DNA of 64,000 bases from Ehretia macrophylla (GCA_037974665.1 CM075769.1:78453190-78517189), one strand, 5' to 3'. Positions 47,765 to 60,367 are shown, counted from the first letter of the stretch. The notes: generated by a model not told the origin, from the letters alone. A program made the numbers and translations.

Positions 47765-48318
47765 TTTTCAATTTTTTTTGCCCTAGTTAGGGTTGCCAAG
47801 ATGCTTTATCCACCAAATCTCTATTACCGAATCCCACGGAACAATGGGCAAGACAACTTCGTTTCACGTAGAGGCTGGGCCCACAAACCAAGGGCGTAGG
47901 GTTTGTGACCAGGTCTCCGTCGCTCCGATGCCCATAACTTTTGATCCGTAAGGAGTTACGTGGTGCACAACATACCGTTGCAAAGCTCTCTGAGAGCTCT
48001 ACTACGGGGGCAGCAAGCTTGCTTGCCGTGCCCTTTTTGGAGCCCAAAATCAAACGTTTTCATCAGTTTCATGCCACTTTTCTTCTTTTGCACGTTTTCC
48101 GTCCTGGATCGTACGTGGTGAGCTATTAAAAGGACGACAACCGAACTCGCGGTACATCAGAGGGCCCTACAACGTGTCGATATCATGTCTTGTGAGGATG
48201 CTACGTTGTTGAAGCAGATGGGTTGTCGTTAAGCCCATTGGGCCTTTTGAATGGGCCATCTCTCTAGGCTGGGACTGTGAACTGTTAACACATATAGGAA
48301 TTATGACCTCATGATGAC

Positions 48319-48438
48319 GGGTGCGATCATACCATCACTAATGCACCGGATCCCATCAGAACTCCGAAGTTAAGCGTGCTTGGACGAGAGTAATACAAGG
48401 ATGGGTGACCCCCAGGGAAGTCCTCGTGTTGCACCCCC
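48319..48438 (+). rRNA. 5S rRNA: 5S rRNA gene copy
   Basis: Five changes: G17T, G66A, G75A, T79A, T96A. Confidence 0.96.
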
Positions 48439-48994
48439 TTTTCAATTTTCTTTGCCTTGTTTAGGGTTGCCAAGATACTTTATCCAACAAATCTCTATTA
48501 CCAAATCCCACGAAATATTGGGCAAGACAACTTCGCTTCACGTAGAGGTCGGACCCGCAAACTGAAGACGTAGGGTTTGTGATCAGGTCTCCGTCGCTTC
48601 GGTGGCCATAACTTTTGATCCGTAAGGAGTTACGCAGCGCACAGCATACCGTTGCAAAGCTCTCTAAGAGCTCTACGACGGGGGCAGCAAGCTTGCTGGC
48701 TATGCCCTTTTTGGAGCCCAAAATCGAACGTTTTCAATAGTTTCAGGCCACTTTTCTTCTTTTGCTCTGTTTTTTCATCCGGGATCGTACGTCGTGAGCT
48801 GTTAAAACGACGACAACCTGACTCGCGGGACATCAGAGCGCCCCAAAATGTGTCGATATCACATCTTGCGCGGATGCTGCGTTGTTGAAGCAGATGGGTT
48901 GTCGTTATGCCCATTGGGCCTTATGAATGGGCCATCTCTCTAGGCTGGGACTGTGAACCGTTAACACATATAGGAATTGTGCCCTCAACATGAC

Positions 48995-49114
48995 GGGTGC
49001 GATCATACCAGCACTAATGCATCGGATCCCATCAGAACTTTGAAGTTAAGCGTGCTTGGGCTAGAGTAGTACTAGGATGGGTGACCCCCTGGGAATTCCT
49101 CGTGTTAAACCCCC
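48995..49114 (+). rRNA. 5S rRNA: 5S rRNA gene copy
   Basis: Seven changes: C28T, C46T, C47T, G68T, G102T, G113A, C114A. Confidence 0.96.
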
Positions 49115-49671
49115 TTTTCAATTTTTTTTTCCCTAGTTAGGGTTGCCAAGATACTTTATCCACCAACTCTCTATTACCAAATACCACGGAACATTGGGCA
49201 AGACAACTTCGCTTCACGTAGAGGCCGGGTCCGCAAACCGAGGGCATAGGGTTTGTGACCAGGTCTCCATCGTTCCGGTGCCCATAACTTTTGATCCGCT
49301 AGGAGTTACGCAGCGCACAGCATACCGTAGCAAAGCTCTCTGAGAGCTTTACGACAAGGGTAGCATGCTTTCTCCCTGTGCCAGTTTTTGGAGCCCAAAA
49401 TTGAACGTTTTCATTAGTTTCAGACCGCTTTTCTTCTTTTGCTCTATTTTTTCATCCCGGATCGTTCGTCGTGAACTGTTTAAAGGACGACAACCAGACT
49501 CGAGGGACATCAGAGGGCCCTACAACATGTCGATATCACGTCTTCCGAGGATGCTGCATTGTTGAAGCGGATGGGTTGTCGTTAAGCCCATTGGGCCTTT
49601 TGAATGGGCCATCTCTCTAGGCTAGGACTGTGAACCGTTAACACATATAGGAATTGTGCCCTCAATATGAC

Positions 49672-49791
49672 GGGTGCGATCATACAAGGACTAATTCACC
49701 GGATCCCATTAGAACTCCGAAGTTAAGCGTGCTTGGGCGAGAGTAGTACTAAGATGGGTGACCCCCTGGGAAGTCCTCGTGTTGCACCCCC
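49672..49791 (+). rRNA. 5S rRNA: 5S rRNA gene copy
   Basis: Five changes: C15A, C18G, G25T, C39T, G81A. Confidence 0.96.
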
Positions 49792-50350
49792 CTTTCAATT
49801 TTTTTTTGCCCTGGTTAGGGTTGCCAAGATAGTTTATCCACCAAATCTCTATTTTCGAATCCCACGGAACATTGGGCAAGGCAACTTCACTTCACGTAGA
49901 GGCTGGGCCCGCAAACCGAAGACGTAGGGTTTGTGACCAGGTCTCCGTCGCCCCGGTGCCCATAACTTTTCATCCGTAAGGAGTTACGCAGCGCACAGCA
50001 TACCGTTCCAAAGCTATCTGAGAGCTCTACGACAAGGGCAGCAAGCTTGCTTGCTATGCCCATTTTTGGAGCCCAAAATAGAACATTTTCATCAGTTTTA
50101 GGCTACTTTTCTTCTTTTGCTCAGTTTTTTCGTCCCGGATCGTACGTCGTGAGTTGTTAAAAGGATGACAACCTGACTCACGGGACATCAGAGGGCCCTA
50201 CAATGTGTTGATATCACGTCTTGCGAGGATGCTGCCTTTCTTGAAGCGGATGGGTTGTCGTTATGCCCATTGGGCCTTTTGAATGGGCCATATCTCTAGG
50301 CTGGCACTGTGAACCGTAAACACATATAGGAATTGTACCCTCAACATGAC

Positions 50351-50470
50351 GGGTGCGATCATACGAACACTAATGCATCGGATCCCATCAAAACTCCGAA
50401 GTTAAGCGTGCTTGGCCGACAATAGTACTAGGATGGGTGACCCCCTGCGAAGTCCTCGTGTTTCACCACC
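50351..50470 (+). rRNA. 5S rRNA: 5S rRNA gene copy
   Basis: Ten changes: C15G, G17A, C28T, G41A, G66C, G70C, G72A, G98C, G113T, C118A. It heads the 999-bp unit. Confidence 0.95.
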
Positions 50471-50814
50471 TTTTCAATTTTTCTTGCCCTGGTTAGGGTT
50501 GCCAAGATACTTTATCCACCAAATCTCTATTACCGAATCCCACGGAACATTGGGCAAGACAACTTCGCTTCACGTAGAGGCCGGGCCCACAAATCGAGGG
50601 CGTAGGGTTTGTGACTAGGTCTCCGTCGCTCCGTTACCAATAACTTATGATCCGTAAGAAGGTACGTGGTGCAAGCCATACCGTTGCAAAGCTCTCTGAG
50701 AGCTCTTCGACGTGGGCAGCGAGCTTGCTCGCTGTGCCCTTTTTTGGAGCCCAAAATCGAACGTTTTCATGAGTTTCATCCCACTTTTCTTCTTTTGCCC
50801 TGTTTTTGGGTCCC

Positions 50815-50995
50815 GAATCGTACGTTGTGAGCTGTTAAAAGGACGACAACCTGACTCTCGGTACATCAGAGGGCCCTATAACGTTTTGATATCACGTCTT
50901 GCAAGGATCGTACGTCGTGAGCTGTTAAAAGGACGACAACCTGACTCTCGGTACATCAGAGGGCCCTATAACGTTTTGATATCATGGTTAGTGCA
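50815..50995 (+). repeat. 90-bp tandem duplication and gene-loss junction in a spacer
   Basis: The stretch from CGTACGTTGTGAGC to GCAAGGAT repeats from 50909 with only one difference seen by eye. The second copy ends at ATATCA, followed by a short scrap (TGGTTAG) like early spacer, then jumps to the GCACAGCATACC block. A 5S gene and its flanks that should lie between are gone. Confidence 0.87.
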
Positions 50996-51349
50996 CAGCA
51001 TACCGTTCCAAATCTCTTTGAGAGCTCTACGACAAGGGCAGCCAGCTTGCTCGATGTGCCCGTTTTTGGTGTCCAAAATCGATAGTTTTCATCAGTTTTA
51101 GGCCACTTTTTTTCTTTTGCACTATTTTTTCATCCCGGATCGTACGTCGTGAGCTGTTAAAAGGACGACAACCTGACTCGCGGGACATCAGAGGGCCGTA
51201 CAATGTGTCGATATCACGTCTTGCGAGAATGCTGCGTTGTTGAAGTGGATGGGTTGTCGTTATGCCGATTGGGCCTTTTGAATGGGCTATATCTCTAGGC
51301 TGGGACTGTGAACCATTAACACATATAGGAATTGTGCCCTCAACATGAC

Positions 51350-51469
51350 GGGTGCGATCATACCAACACTAATGCACCAAATCCCATCTGAACTCCGAAG
51401 TTAAGCGTACTTGGGCGAGAGTAGTACTAGAATGGGTAACCCCCTGGGAAGTCCTCCTGTTGCACACCA
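51350..51469 (+). rRNA. 5S rRNA: 5S rRNA gene copy
   Basis: Ten changes: G17A, G30A, G31A, A40T, G60A, G82A, G89A, G108C, C117A, C120A. Its spacer shares CCCTATAACGTTTTGATATC with the duplicated stretch upstream. Confidence 0.95.
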
Positions 51470-52026
51470 TTTTCAATTTTTTTTGCCCTGCTTAGGGTTG
51501 CCAAGATACTTTATCGACCAAATCTCTATTACCAAATCCCACGGAACATTGGGCAAGAGAACTTCGCTTCACGTAGAGGCCGGGCCCGTAAACTGAGGGC
51601 GTAGGGTTTGTGACCAGGTCTCCGTCGCTTCGATTCCCATAACTTTTGATCCGTAAGGAGTTACGCGGCGCACATCATACCGTTGCAAAGCTCTCTAAGA
51701 GCTCTTCGACGGGGGCAGCCAGCTTGCTCGCTGTGCTCATTTTTGGAGCCCAAAATCGAAAGTTTTCATCAGTTTCACGACACTTTTCTTCTTTTGCCCT
51801 GTTTTTCGGTCACGAATCGTACGTCGTGAGCTGTTAAAAGGACGACAACCTGACTCTTGGTACATCAGAGGGCCCTATAACGTTTTGATATCACGTCTTG
51901 CAAGGATGCTGCGTTGTTGAAGCGGATGGGTTTTCGTTAAGCCCATTGGGCCTTTTGAATGGGCTATCTCTCCAGGCTGGCACTGTGAACCGTTAATACA
52001 TATAGGAATTGTGCCCTCAACATCAC

Positions 52027-52146
52027 GGGTGCGTTCATACCAGCACTAATGCACCGGATCCCATCAGAACACCGAAGTTAAGCGTGCTTGGGCGAGAGTA
52101 GTACTAGGATGGGTGACCCCCAGGGAAGTCCTTGTGTTGCACCCCC
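52027..52146 (+). rRNA. 5S rRNA: 5S rRNA gene copy
   Basis: Four changes: A8T, T45A, T96A, C107T. Confidence 0.96.
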
Positions 52147-52703
52147 TTTTCAATTTTTTTTGCCCTAGTTAGGGTTGCCAAGATACTTTATCCATCAAAT
52201 CTCTATTACAGAATCCCACGGAACATTGGGCAAGACAACTTCGCTTCACGTAGAAGCCGGGCACGCAAACCGAGGGCGTAGGGTTTGTGACCATGTCTTC
52301 GTCACTCCGGTGCCCATAACTTTTGATCCATAAAGAGTTACGCAGCGCACAGCATACCGTTGCAAAGCTCTCTGAGAGCTCTACGACGTGGGCAGCCAGC
52401 TTTCTCGCTGTGCAAGTTTTTGGTGCCCAAAATTGAAAGTTTTAATCAGTTTCAGTCCACTTTTCTTCTTTTGCTCTATTTTTCCGTCCCGGATCGTACG
52501 TCGTGAGCAGTTAAAAGGACGACAACCTGACTCGCAGGACATCAGAGGGCCCTACAATGTGTCGATATCACGTCTTGCGAGGATGCTGCGTTGTTGAAGC
52601 GGATGGGTTATCGTTAAGCCCATTGGGCCTTTTGAATGGGCCATCTCTCTAGGCTGGCACTGTGGACCGTTAAAACATATAGGAATTGTGCCCTCAACAT
52701 GAC

Positions 52704-52822
52704 GTGTGCGATCAGACCAGCACTAATGCACCGGATCCCATCATAACTCCGAAGTTAAGCGTGCTTGGGCGAGAGTAGTACTAGAATGGGTGACCCCCTG
52801 GGAAGTCCTCGTGTTGCACCCC
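52704..52822 (+). rRNA. 5S rRNA: 5S rRNA gene copy
   Basis: Four substitutions (G2T, T12G, G41T, G82A) and one C fewer. The spacer carries a short direct duplication (CCCATTTTTGGAG) near 53090, making a 689-bp unit. Confidence 0.96.
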
Positions 52823-53392
52823 TTTTTAAATTTTTTTTGCCTTGGTTAGGGTTGCCAAGATACTTCATCCATCAAATATCTATTACCAAATCCCACGGAA
52901 CATTGGGCAAGACAACTTCGCTTCACGTAGAGGCTGGGCCCGCAAACCGAGGGCGTAGGATTTGTGACCAGGTCTCCGTCGATCCGGTGCCCATAATTTT
53001 TGATCCGTAAGGAGTTACGCGGCACACAACATTCCGTTGCAAAGCTCTTTGAGAGCTCTACGACGAGAGAAGCTAGCTTGCTCGCTGTGCCCATTTTTGG
53101 AGCCCATTTTTGGAGCCCAAAATCGAACGTTTTCATCAGTTTCAGGCCATTTTTGTTCTTTTGCTCTATTTTTCCATCCCGGATTGTATGTCGTGAGCTG
53201 TTAAAAGGATGACAACCTGACTCGCGGGACATCAGAGGGCCCTACAACGTGTCGATATCACGTCTTGCGAGGATGCTGCGTTGTTGAAGCGGATGGGTTA
53301 TCGTTAATCCCATTGGCCTTTTGAATGGGCCATCTCTCTAGGCTGGGACAGTGAACCGTTAACACATATAAGAATTGTGCTCTCAACATGAC

Positions 53393-53512
53393 GGGTGCGA
53401 TCATACCATCACTAATGTACCGGATCCCATCAGAACTCCGAAGTTAAGAGTGATTGGGCGAGAGTGGTACTAGGATGGGTGACCCCCTGGGAAGTCCTTG
53501 TGTTGCACCCCC
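53393..53512 (+). rRNA. 5S rRNA: 5S rRNA gene copy
   Basis: Six changes: G17T, C26T, C57A, C61A, A74G, C107T. G17T, C26T, C107T and several upstream bases are shared with the next gene. Confidence 0.96.
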
Positions 53513-54071
53513 TTTTCAATTTTTTTTGCCCTGGTTAGGGTTGCCAAGATACTTTATCCACATAATATATATTACCGAATCCCATGGAACATTGGGCAAG
53601 ACAACTTCGCTTCACGTAGAGGCCGGGCCCACAAACCGAGGGCGTAGGGTTTGTGACCAGGTCTCCGTCGCTCCGGTACCCATAACTTTTGATCCGTAAG
53701 TAGTTACGTCGCGCCCAGCATACCGTTACAAAGCTATCTGAGAGCTCTACGACGGGGGCAGCGAGCATGCTCGCTGTGCCTGTTTTTGGGGCCCAAAATC
53801 AAACGTTTTCATAATTTTCAGGCTACTTTTCTTCTTTTGCTCTTTTTTTTATTTATCCCGGATCGTACGTCGTGAGCTGTTAAAAGGATGACAACCTAAC
53901 TTGCGGGACATCAGAGGGCCCTAGATCGTGTCGATATCACGTCTTGCGAGGATGCTGCGTTGTTGAAGCGGATGGGCTGTCGTTAATCCCATTGGCCTTT
54001 TGAATGGGCCATCTCTCTAGGCTGGGACAGTGAACCGTTAACACATATAAGAATTGTGTTCTCAACATGAC

Positions 54072-54191
54072 GGGTGCGATCATACCATCACTAATGTACC
54101 AGATCCCATCAGAACTCCGAAGTTAAGTGTGGTTGGGCGAGAATAGTACTAGGATGGGTGCTCCCCTGGGAAGTCCTTGTGTTGCACCCCC
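54072..54191 (+). rRNA. 5S rRNA: 5S rRNA gene copy
   Basis: Nine changes: G17T, C26T, G30A, C57T, C61G, G72A, A90C, C91T, C107T. Tandem sister of the gene before it. Confidence 0.96.
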
Positions 54192-54748
54192 TTTTCAATT
54201 TTTTTTGCCCTGGTTAGGGTTGCCAAGATACTTTATCCACCAAATCTCTATTACCGAATTGCACAGAACATTGGACAAGACAACTTCACTTCACGTAGAG
54301 GCCGGGCCCGCAAACCGAGGGCGTAGGGTTTGTGACCAGGTCTCCGTCGCTCCGGTGCCTATAACTTTTGATCCGTAAGGAGTTACGCAGCGCACATCAT
54401 ACCGTTGCAAAACACTCTGAGAGCTCTACGACAGGGGCAGCCTGCTTGCTCGCTGCGCCCATTTCTGGAGCCCAAAATCGAATGTTTTCATCTGTTTGAA
54501 GCCACTTTTCTTCTTTTGCTCTATTTTTTCGTCCTGGATCGTACGTCGTGAGCTGTTAAAAGGACGACAACCTGACTCGCAGAACATCAGAGGGCCCAAC
54601 AACGTGTCGATATCACATCTTGCGAGGATGCTGCGTTGTTGAAGCGGATGGGTTGTCGTTAAGCCCATTGGGCCTTTTGAATGGGCCATCTTTCTAGGCT
54701 GGGAGTGTGAACCGTTAACACATATAGGAATTGTGCCCTCAACATGAC

Positions 54749-54851
54749 GGGTGCAATCATACTAGCACTAATGCACCGAATCCCATCATAACTCCGAAGT
54801 TAAGCGTGCTTGGGCGAGAGTAGTACTAGGATGGGTGACCCCTTGGGAAGT
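54749..54851 (+). pseudogene. 5S rRNA: 5S rRNA gene, 5' part, interrupted by the second Ty3/gypsy fossil
   Basis: Covers gene positions 1-103 and ends at GGGAAGT like the part at 40122, from which it differs at roughly ten sites. The 3' scrap lies at 59661. Confidence 0.95.
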
Positions 54852-57800
54852 TGTGAGGCCCGACCCCGATTTGCGTGCGAAACCTAGCTTCGTGTGCCCT
54901 AACCTAGATTTGCGTGCCATGACCTAGGTTTAAGAATTGTTTTCATTTTTTGTGCCATGCATTGAATTATGTGCATTCATTTAGGGTTGCGTGCACTTAC
55001 TTGGAAAACGTGTGTTCATCTCGTAGTTCGTGTCCTACCTCGTAGTGCGTGCCCTAGACCTAGGAAAGCGTGCCTTCACGCTAATCAAGAAAGCATCTTT
55101 CACGGAGCACTAGACTATTAAACAATCCTACAAAATCCACTATCAATATAATAATCTTAATTGAACTCACTAGAAGACAAAAAATGCACCAAACACTAAA
55201 CATTCTTCATTCTTTATTCCTTTTCTTTTTGCACTTCCAAACACAAGCAATAAAATAAGCTTAACCAAAACTCAGAATTTTCCCACATGCTTGGCCTACC
55301 ATACCATGGTTTTGCACAAGGTTTGAACAATTTTATAATCAACTATGCATGCTTAGACAAACTATGACACAAAATGCATAAAAATATGATCAAAACCACC
55401 TCAAATCTCTCTCTTGCTCGACCAAAAACTCATAGCCCATGCTAACATTTCAAAATTCCACCTTGAAGACCAAAAAAAAAAAAAAAGATTTGGAAGCCCA
55501 AGGCCGACCAATGCTTGGGTGAATGCAAAAGAGTTTTATTCTTGTCATTTCTTAATTTCCTTTTCAATCTTTCTCTCTCCCCTCTCATTTTCCTCTCTCA
55601 TTCTTGGCCTTGGCTGAGTTCTTCATCTTCTTAGCTTCTCTTCTTCACACCATAGCTAAGCAAAGCAAGCTACAAGCAAAGAACCTCAACCGAGCTAGCT
55701 AGGAGGTGAAAATTACACATGCATGTGCATTGAAGACTCTATTCTGCCTAGGTAAGCTTCTTGGCATCCATTTCTTTTCTTCATGTTCTAACTTCATGCA
55801 TGTGCTAAGAGATTGATCACTAAGCTAGGAAAAATAGAGAAAAGCTAGTTGGGTTTTCGGCTAAGCAAGGAGAGGAAGAAGGTTGTGCTTCAACAAGGTT
55901 TTTGAGCATCTTTGTGGTTGATTGCTAAGGTGAGGGTTAAAACCTTTTGAAAACTCTTCAAAAATTCACATGCATGCTCATAAATGTGTGTATTTACTTC
56001 TGTACTTGAGCTATATGGTCGTTCATAAGCTTAAACAACCATGCATGGCAAGATCTTGGCTTGAAAATGATGCTAGGAGAAGTCGAAATTGTTGACAGCT
56101 CTCTGACCAGTCTGTTCGAGGTAAGTTTATCTAGGAAAATGATGTTGAAAATTCATGACACTTGGTAGGTGACTAGTTTGGACAGTTTTGAACATTTCTC
56201 CAAGAAATAGGCCGAAGCAAATTTTGAATCTAAGGTCCTCAAAATGGCAAATCCTTAAAATGTGACCAAATCTGGAAATCTGGAAAAATGAAGCAGGTTT
56301 TGGCAGATGCACTAACCTTGTGGAACGAACCATATTTGACTTAGTAAATGATTTCCAAAATGCATGAAATTTGGTGTGATACTATATTGTTCCTTTCTGG
56401 ACAATTTTGTCAGAAATGGACTAAGGCTAAAACTGACCCTAAGGACCTCAAAAACGTAAATTTCTGAAAAGTGTTCAAATCTGGACAGTTTTGTGCTACC
56501 TCACTGTTTCGGCTATAACTAATGATTCCGAACTCCAATTGGTGCAAGGTTTGTTTCTGATTTTAGTTAACTTCTTATGCTTTAATTTGACATCTTATTC
56601 ACTGAATTTGAAGATTGTTTGGTTATCCTATTGATTGTGAGAAAACAGCCTATTGCAGTAACGGTTTCACTTAACTACATGCTTGGAAAATTGTTGTAAC
56701 CTCTCTTGTGGTACTAATTGTGTGAAAATGTGGTGTTGGGATGTTATGTGGACTGTTTTGAGTACTTGAGGATGCTTGAATTGAATGATGCATGACTTGA
56801 GAATGATTTTGAGTTGACTTAGGGTTTTAATCACACGATTAAGCATGAAACGGAAACCCTAATGACTAGGTAGTCTTGCTAAGTGTTGATCATTTGGATA
56901 TTGTGTGGAAATTATATGCTTAGTGGGCTGCCCGTAATTGTCTTATAACTTTAAATGGGATTTTGACCATTGCATGTTGACAACTAAGCTTTCCTTGCAT
57001 CCGAACCCATGTTGATATCATTGCATGTTGAATAATCCTATCACTTGATCACGTGGGCTTCTTAATGAGTTATATGGCCTGTTTTACATGTGTTACATGG
57101 CTGCCCATTTAATTTTCATATAACTCTATATGCCTTTCAAGTGAAATTTCCTGTCTTATCGTGCCATGCTTGTTTACCGGTCAATGTGCAATCTTATGAC
57201 TGTCCGGAGGCAACCTACTTTGTTGTCCTCCTACTGTGATATATTACCTGTCATGAATGTGCATTTGCATACAAGGTTGCAACCTTTCCTGTTGGCATGG
57301 TAGCGATCACGCACACCGGGCTGTATCGGGCTTGCCGGTGCTCCCGTGACTACCATGGTCCCATTCCCTCTCTCGCTTGGGGGCTAGACTTCCTCGGAGA
57401 GTTGGGTCGTAGGATTTCGGGGTACATCCGGAGTACACCCACATGGCGTGTTTGAGGGATGATTTAAAGTCGGCCGCAACAACTGATCCTGGAACTGATC
57501 TGAGAGCAAAAACTCACTGTATCCTTTTTACTATGTGTATAAGTACTCTCGCTTGGTTCCTAGAGAACCTCGGGGAGGAAAGACTGGTATTCCTGTTTTT
57601 GTACTTATATTTATGTTGTGTTCATGCTTGCAAAAGGGATTTTCATAAGTTGAACTGGAAAATGAGTTTCAAAAATTATTTCTCGTTCCCCCTCGCTGAG
57701 TTCATAAGGACTCACCCTCTTTTATCATCTCAGGTGAAGAAGACCCAGAACAGGTACCCGAGGATGGTGTGCCTAATGATGAACCTCTGGAGTGACTGCC

Positions 57801-58431
57801 TGTCATTGTTTGTTTTTCTTGAATGTGACTACTTGTGAACTTTTTGTTACTTGAAGACTATTTCCTTTAATGTTGCTCGATGTCATGATGTAAAAGACCC
57901 CCGTTGTAATTTGGGGTCTATTTTTGGTTTGTTCTTATATTAAGTAGACTGATGCTAGACATGACACTACTATGATCGTTTTGTTTTTATTACCGCTAGT
58001 ATTTATCTTAGGTTATGACGCTTTAGTTAAGAACTAAGTAAATGAACTTATCCAATCTTAACAGGTACTTGCTATTGAGCTAAGATCAATAGGTATATTT
58101 GTAACGAGGATAAATAAATAAACGAGACATAGTATCATGTTAGGTTATAAATCAAACGGGACGTCGAAATAACCAATAGGCAATTCAATTGATGGTAAAT
58201 TAGTAACCTTAGTTGGAAATGAATTTGAGATGGTAAATTTTGAGGCGTTTAGAGAATTAGGTTAAACCAATGGGCCAATTACAGCCGTTATGCTGCCGGT
58301 TTTCCAGAAAAACTTTGGAGTTTAGACTAAATCATTAGGTGTTAATCTTCATAAATAGCTAAGTACGTGATATTATTTGAATGCTAGTTCACACCCTAGT
58401 CTAACCTTATAGGCCGGGTTGGGGCGTGACA
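54852..58431 (+). repeat. LTR of Ty3/gypsy fossil copy 2
   Basis: 3580 bp, one base shorter overall than the LTR of copy 1. The candidate TATA box is at 57538-57545. Confidence 0.9.
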
Positions 58432-58442
58432 CCTTAGAAGAA

Positions 58443-58454
58443 CGGCATCAGAGC
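58443..58454 (+). other. Primer binding site of copy 2
   Basis: Same position after the LTR as in copy 1, matching the initiator Met-tRNA complement at 10 of 12 bases. Confidence 0.82.
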
Positions 58455-58690
58455 TTAGATTGCTTAAGCCGGGTTTAACTCTCGGACCGTGGGTAGAGCC
58501 TTAAGATAATTAGGATGACTTGTTTATGTGTTATTGTGTGATAAATGTGCCTTCTATGTTCTATGTGCTTAAGTGACTTACCTGCCTTAAATGTTTTTAG
58601 AATTGTACCTATATTATGTTGCATATCATATGCGTTAGATTCTTAATTGTCATATTTCAATAAATTGTACATCGTAATTTGTGCCTATAG

Positions 58691-59638
58691 ATGGCTGGCC
58701 CTAGTACCCGTACTACTAATAGGAGCTGTGAACCTCAAGAGACCGGGGATGCCTATCAGACTAATCCCGGTATAGCTATGTTTAATATGATGGAAAATGC
58801 CATGGATCGTGTATCACGTGTGATGGAGTGTCCGGATGCTCGTGAAGCCAACAACAACAACATCAACAACAGGAATGAGGGTAACCATGGGAGACATAGC
58901 AGAATGAGGGAATTCCTTGACTTTCGCCCGTCTAAATTCTACGGGGAAGCTGATGATGAGAAAGCAGAGGTTTGGCTGTCCGAGATCGAGAAGATTTTCA
59001 GGGCACTTGATTATACAGATGAAGAGAAAGTGGAGTTTGCTGTATTTCTGTTGCACGGGGATGCCGAGCATTGGTGGCACACTGTAGAGGCACTGTGGGA
59101 GACTGATCAGACACCTCGCTTGTGGGGTAATTTCGTTAAGGCATTTAAGGAGAAATATGTACCTACAGTTTCCAGGCAGAGGCGGATCGAGGAGTTCATG
59201 CACTTGACCCAGGGTAATATGACAGTGGCCTAGTATGAGGCACGTTTTGATCGACTGTCCCATTATGCTCAATATATGGTTTGTACTCTGGAGCCGAGAA
59301 TGTGGAAATTTACTATTGGATTGAGGCCAGAGATTCAGGACCAGTTGGCTTCTCATGACTTTGATACCTATTCTGCTCTCTTTGCTGCTGCCTCTCGAGT
59401 GGAGAAGAGGAAACCAGATGGAGCCGGTTCGAGTCAGCCAAACAAGAAACCATACCAGCATCCAGGTCAGCAGACGAAATTCCAGAGTCAGGGTCGTAAT
59501 CAGGGCCAGAGCCAGAACAGACCAGGGAATAACCGTGGCCCGATGAAAGCGCTATCAGCCTCTTCCGCCTCCGAATCCACAGGTAGTTCACCGGCTACTC
59601 AGTCCGTCGGCTGTTCTTATTGTGACAGGAAGGGGCAT
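58691..59638 (+). pseudogene. gag remnant of Ty3/gypsy fossil copy 2
   Basis: Same gag type as copy 1: asparagine run, gag domain with EHWW, Gln/Gly-rich tail. It is a non-functional fossil. Close similarity to copy 1 (a few percent different by eye) fits duplication. Confidence 0.85.
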
Positions 59639-59689
59639 AACGAATCCCACGGAACATTGGCCCCTGGGAAGACCTCGTGTTGCACCCCC
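59639..59689 (+). pseudogene. 5S rRNA: Composite junction: spacer scrap plus 5S gene 3' end (copy 2)
   Basis: Matches 45011-45061 base for base except for a few substitutions. Downstream, both copies read CGTAAGAAGTTACG where most units read CGTAAGGAGTTACG, so shared flank supports common descent. Confidence 0.88.
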
Positions 59690-60247
59690 TTTTCAATTTT
59701 TTTTGCCCTGGTTAGGGTTGCCAAGATACTTTATCCACCAAATCTCTATTATCGAATCCCACGGAAAATTGGGCAAGACAACTTCGCTTCACGTAGAGGC
59801 CGGGCCTGCAAACAGAGGGCGTAGGGTTTGTGACCAGGTCTCCGTCGCACCAGTGCCCATAACTTTTGATCCGTAAGAAGTTACGTGGCGCACAACATAC
59901 CGTTGAAAAGCTCTATGAGAGCTCTACGACGGGGGCAGCCAGCTTGCTCGTTGTGCCCATTTTTGGAGCCCAAAATCGAACGTTTTCATCAGTTTCAGGA
60001 CACTTTTCTACTTTTTCTCTATTTTTCCATCCCGAATCGCAAGTCGTGAGCTGTTAAAAGGGCAACAACCTGACTCGTGGGACATCAGAGGGGCCCTACA
60101 ACGTGTCGATATCACGTCTTGTGAGGATGCTACGTTGTTGAAGCGGATGGGTTGTCGTTAAGCCCATTGGACCTTCTGAATGGGCCATCTCTCTAGGCTA
60201 GGACTGTGAACCGTTAACACATATAGGAATTGTGCCCTCAACATGAC

Positions 60248-60367
60248 GGGTTTGATCGTACCAGCACTAATGCACTAGATCCCATCAGAAATCCAAAGTT
60301 AAGCGTGCTTGGGCGAGAGTAGTACTAGGACGGGTGACCCCCAGGGAAGTCCTCGTGTTGCAGCCCT
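60248..60367 (+). rRNA. 5S rRNA: 5S rRNA gene copy, divergent
   Basis: Eleven changes: G5T, C6T, A11G, C29T, G30A, C44A, G48A, T84C, T96A, C116G, C120T. Its unit is only 628 bp: about 47 bp just before the spacer hairpin is missing at 60543. Confidence 0.94.

Larger units (their letters stand above)
45011..54851 (+). repeat. 5S rDNA tandem array, block C (13 genes plus parts)
   Basis: The array resumes with a 22-bp spacer scrap and the 3' end of a 5S gene, then continues in units of 674-679 bp. Two units are exceptional: 999 bp (gene at 50351; one gene lost and a 90-bp tandem duplication gained) and 689 bp (gene at 52704; a short tandem duplication). The block ends at position 103 of a 5S gene, exactly where the second Ty3/gypsy fossil begins. 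From fossil to fossil the period is 14,628 bp. Confidence 0.96.
54852..59638 (+). mobile_element. Ty3/gypsy LTR retrotransposon fossil, copy 2 (LTR plus gag part)
   Basis: Parts, order and both outer boundaries are those of copy 1, 14,628 bp upstream. An identical internal end fused to an identical spacer scrap cannot plausibly arise twice, so one copy derives from the other by duplication of array sequence. It is broken, with fewer breaks in gag than copy 1. Divergence from copy 1 is uneven: high in the first few hundred bases of the LTR and very low in its middle. Confidence 0.9.
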
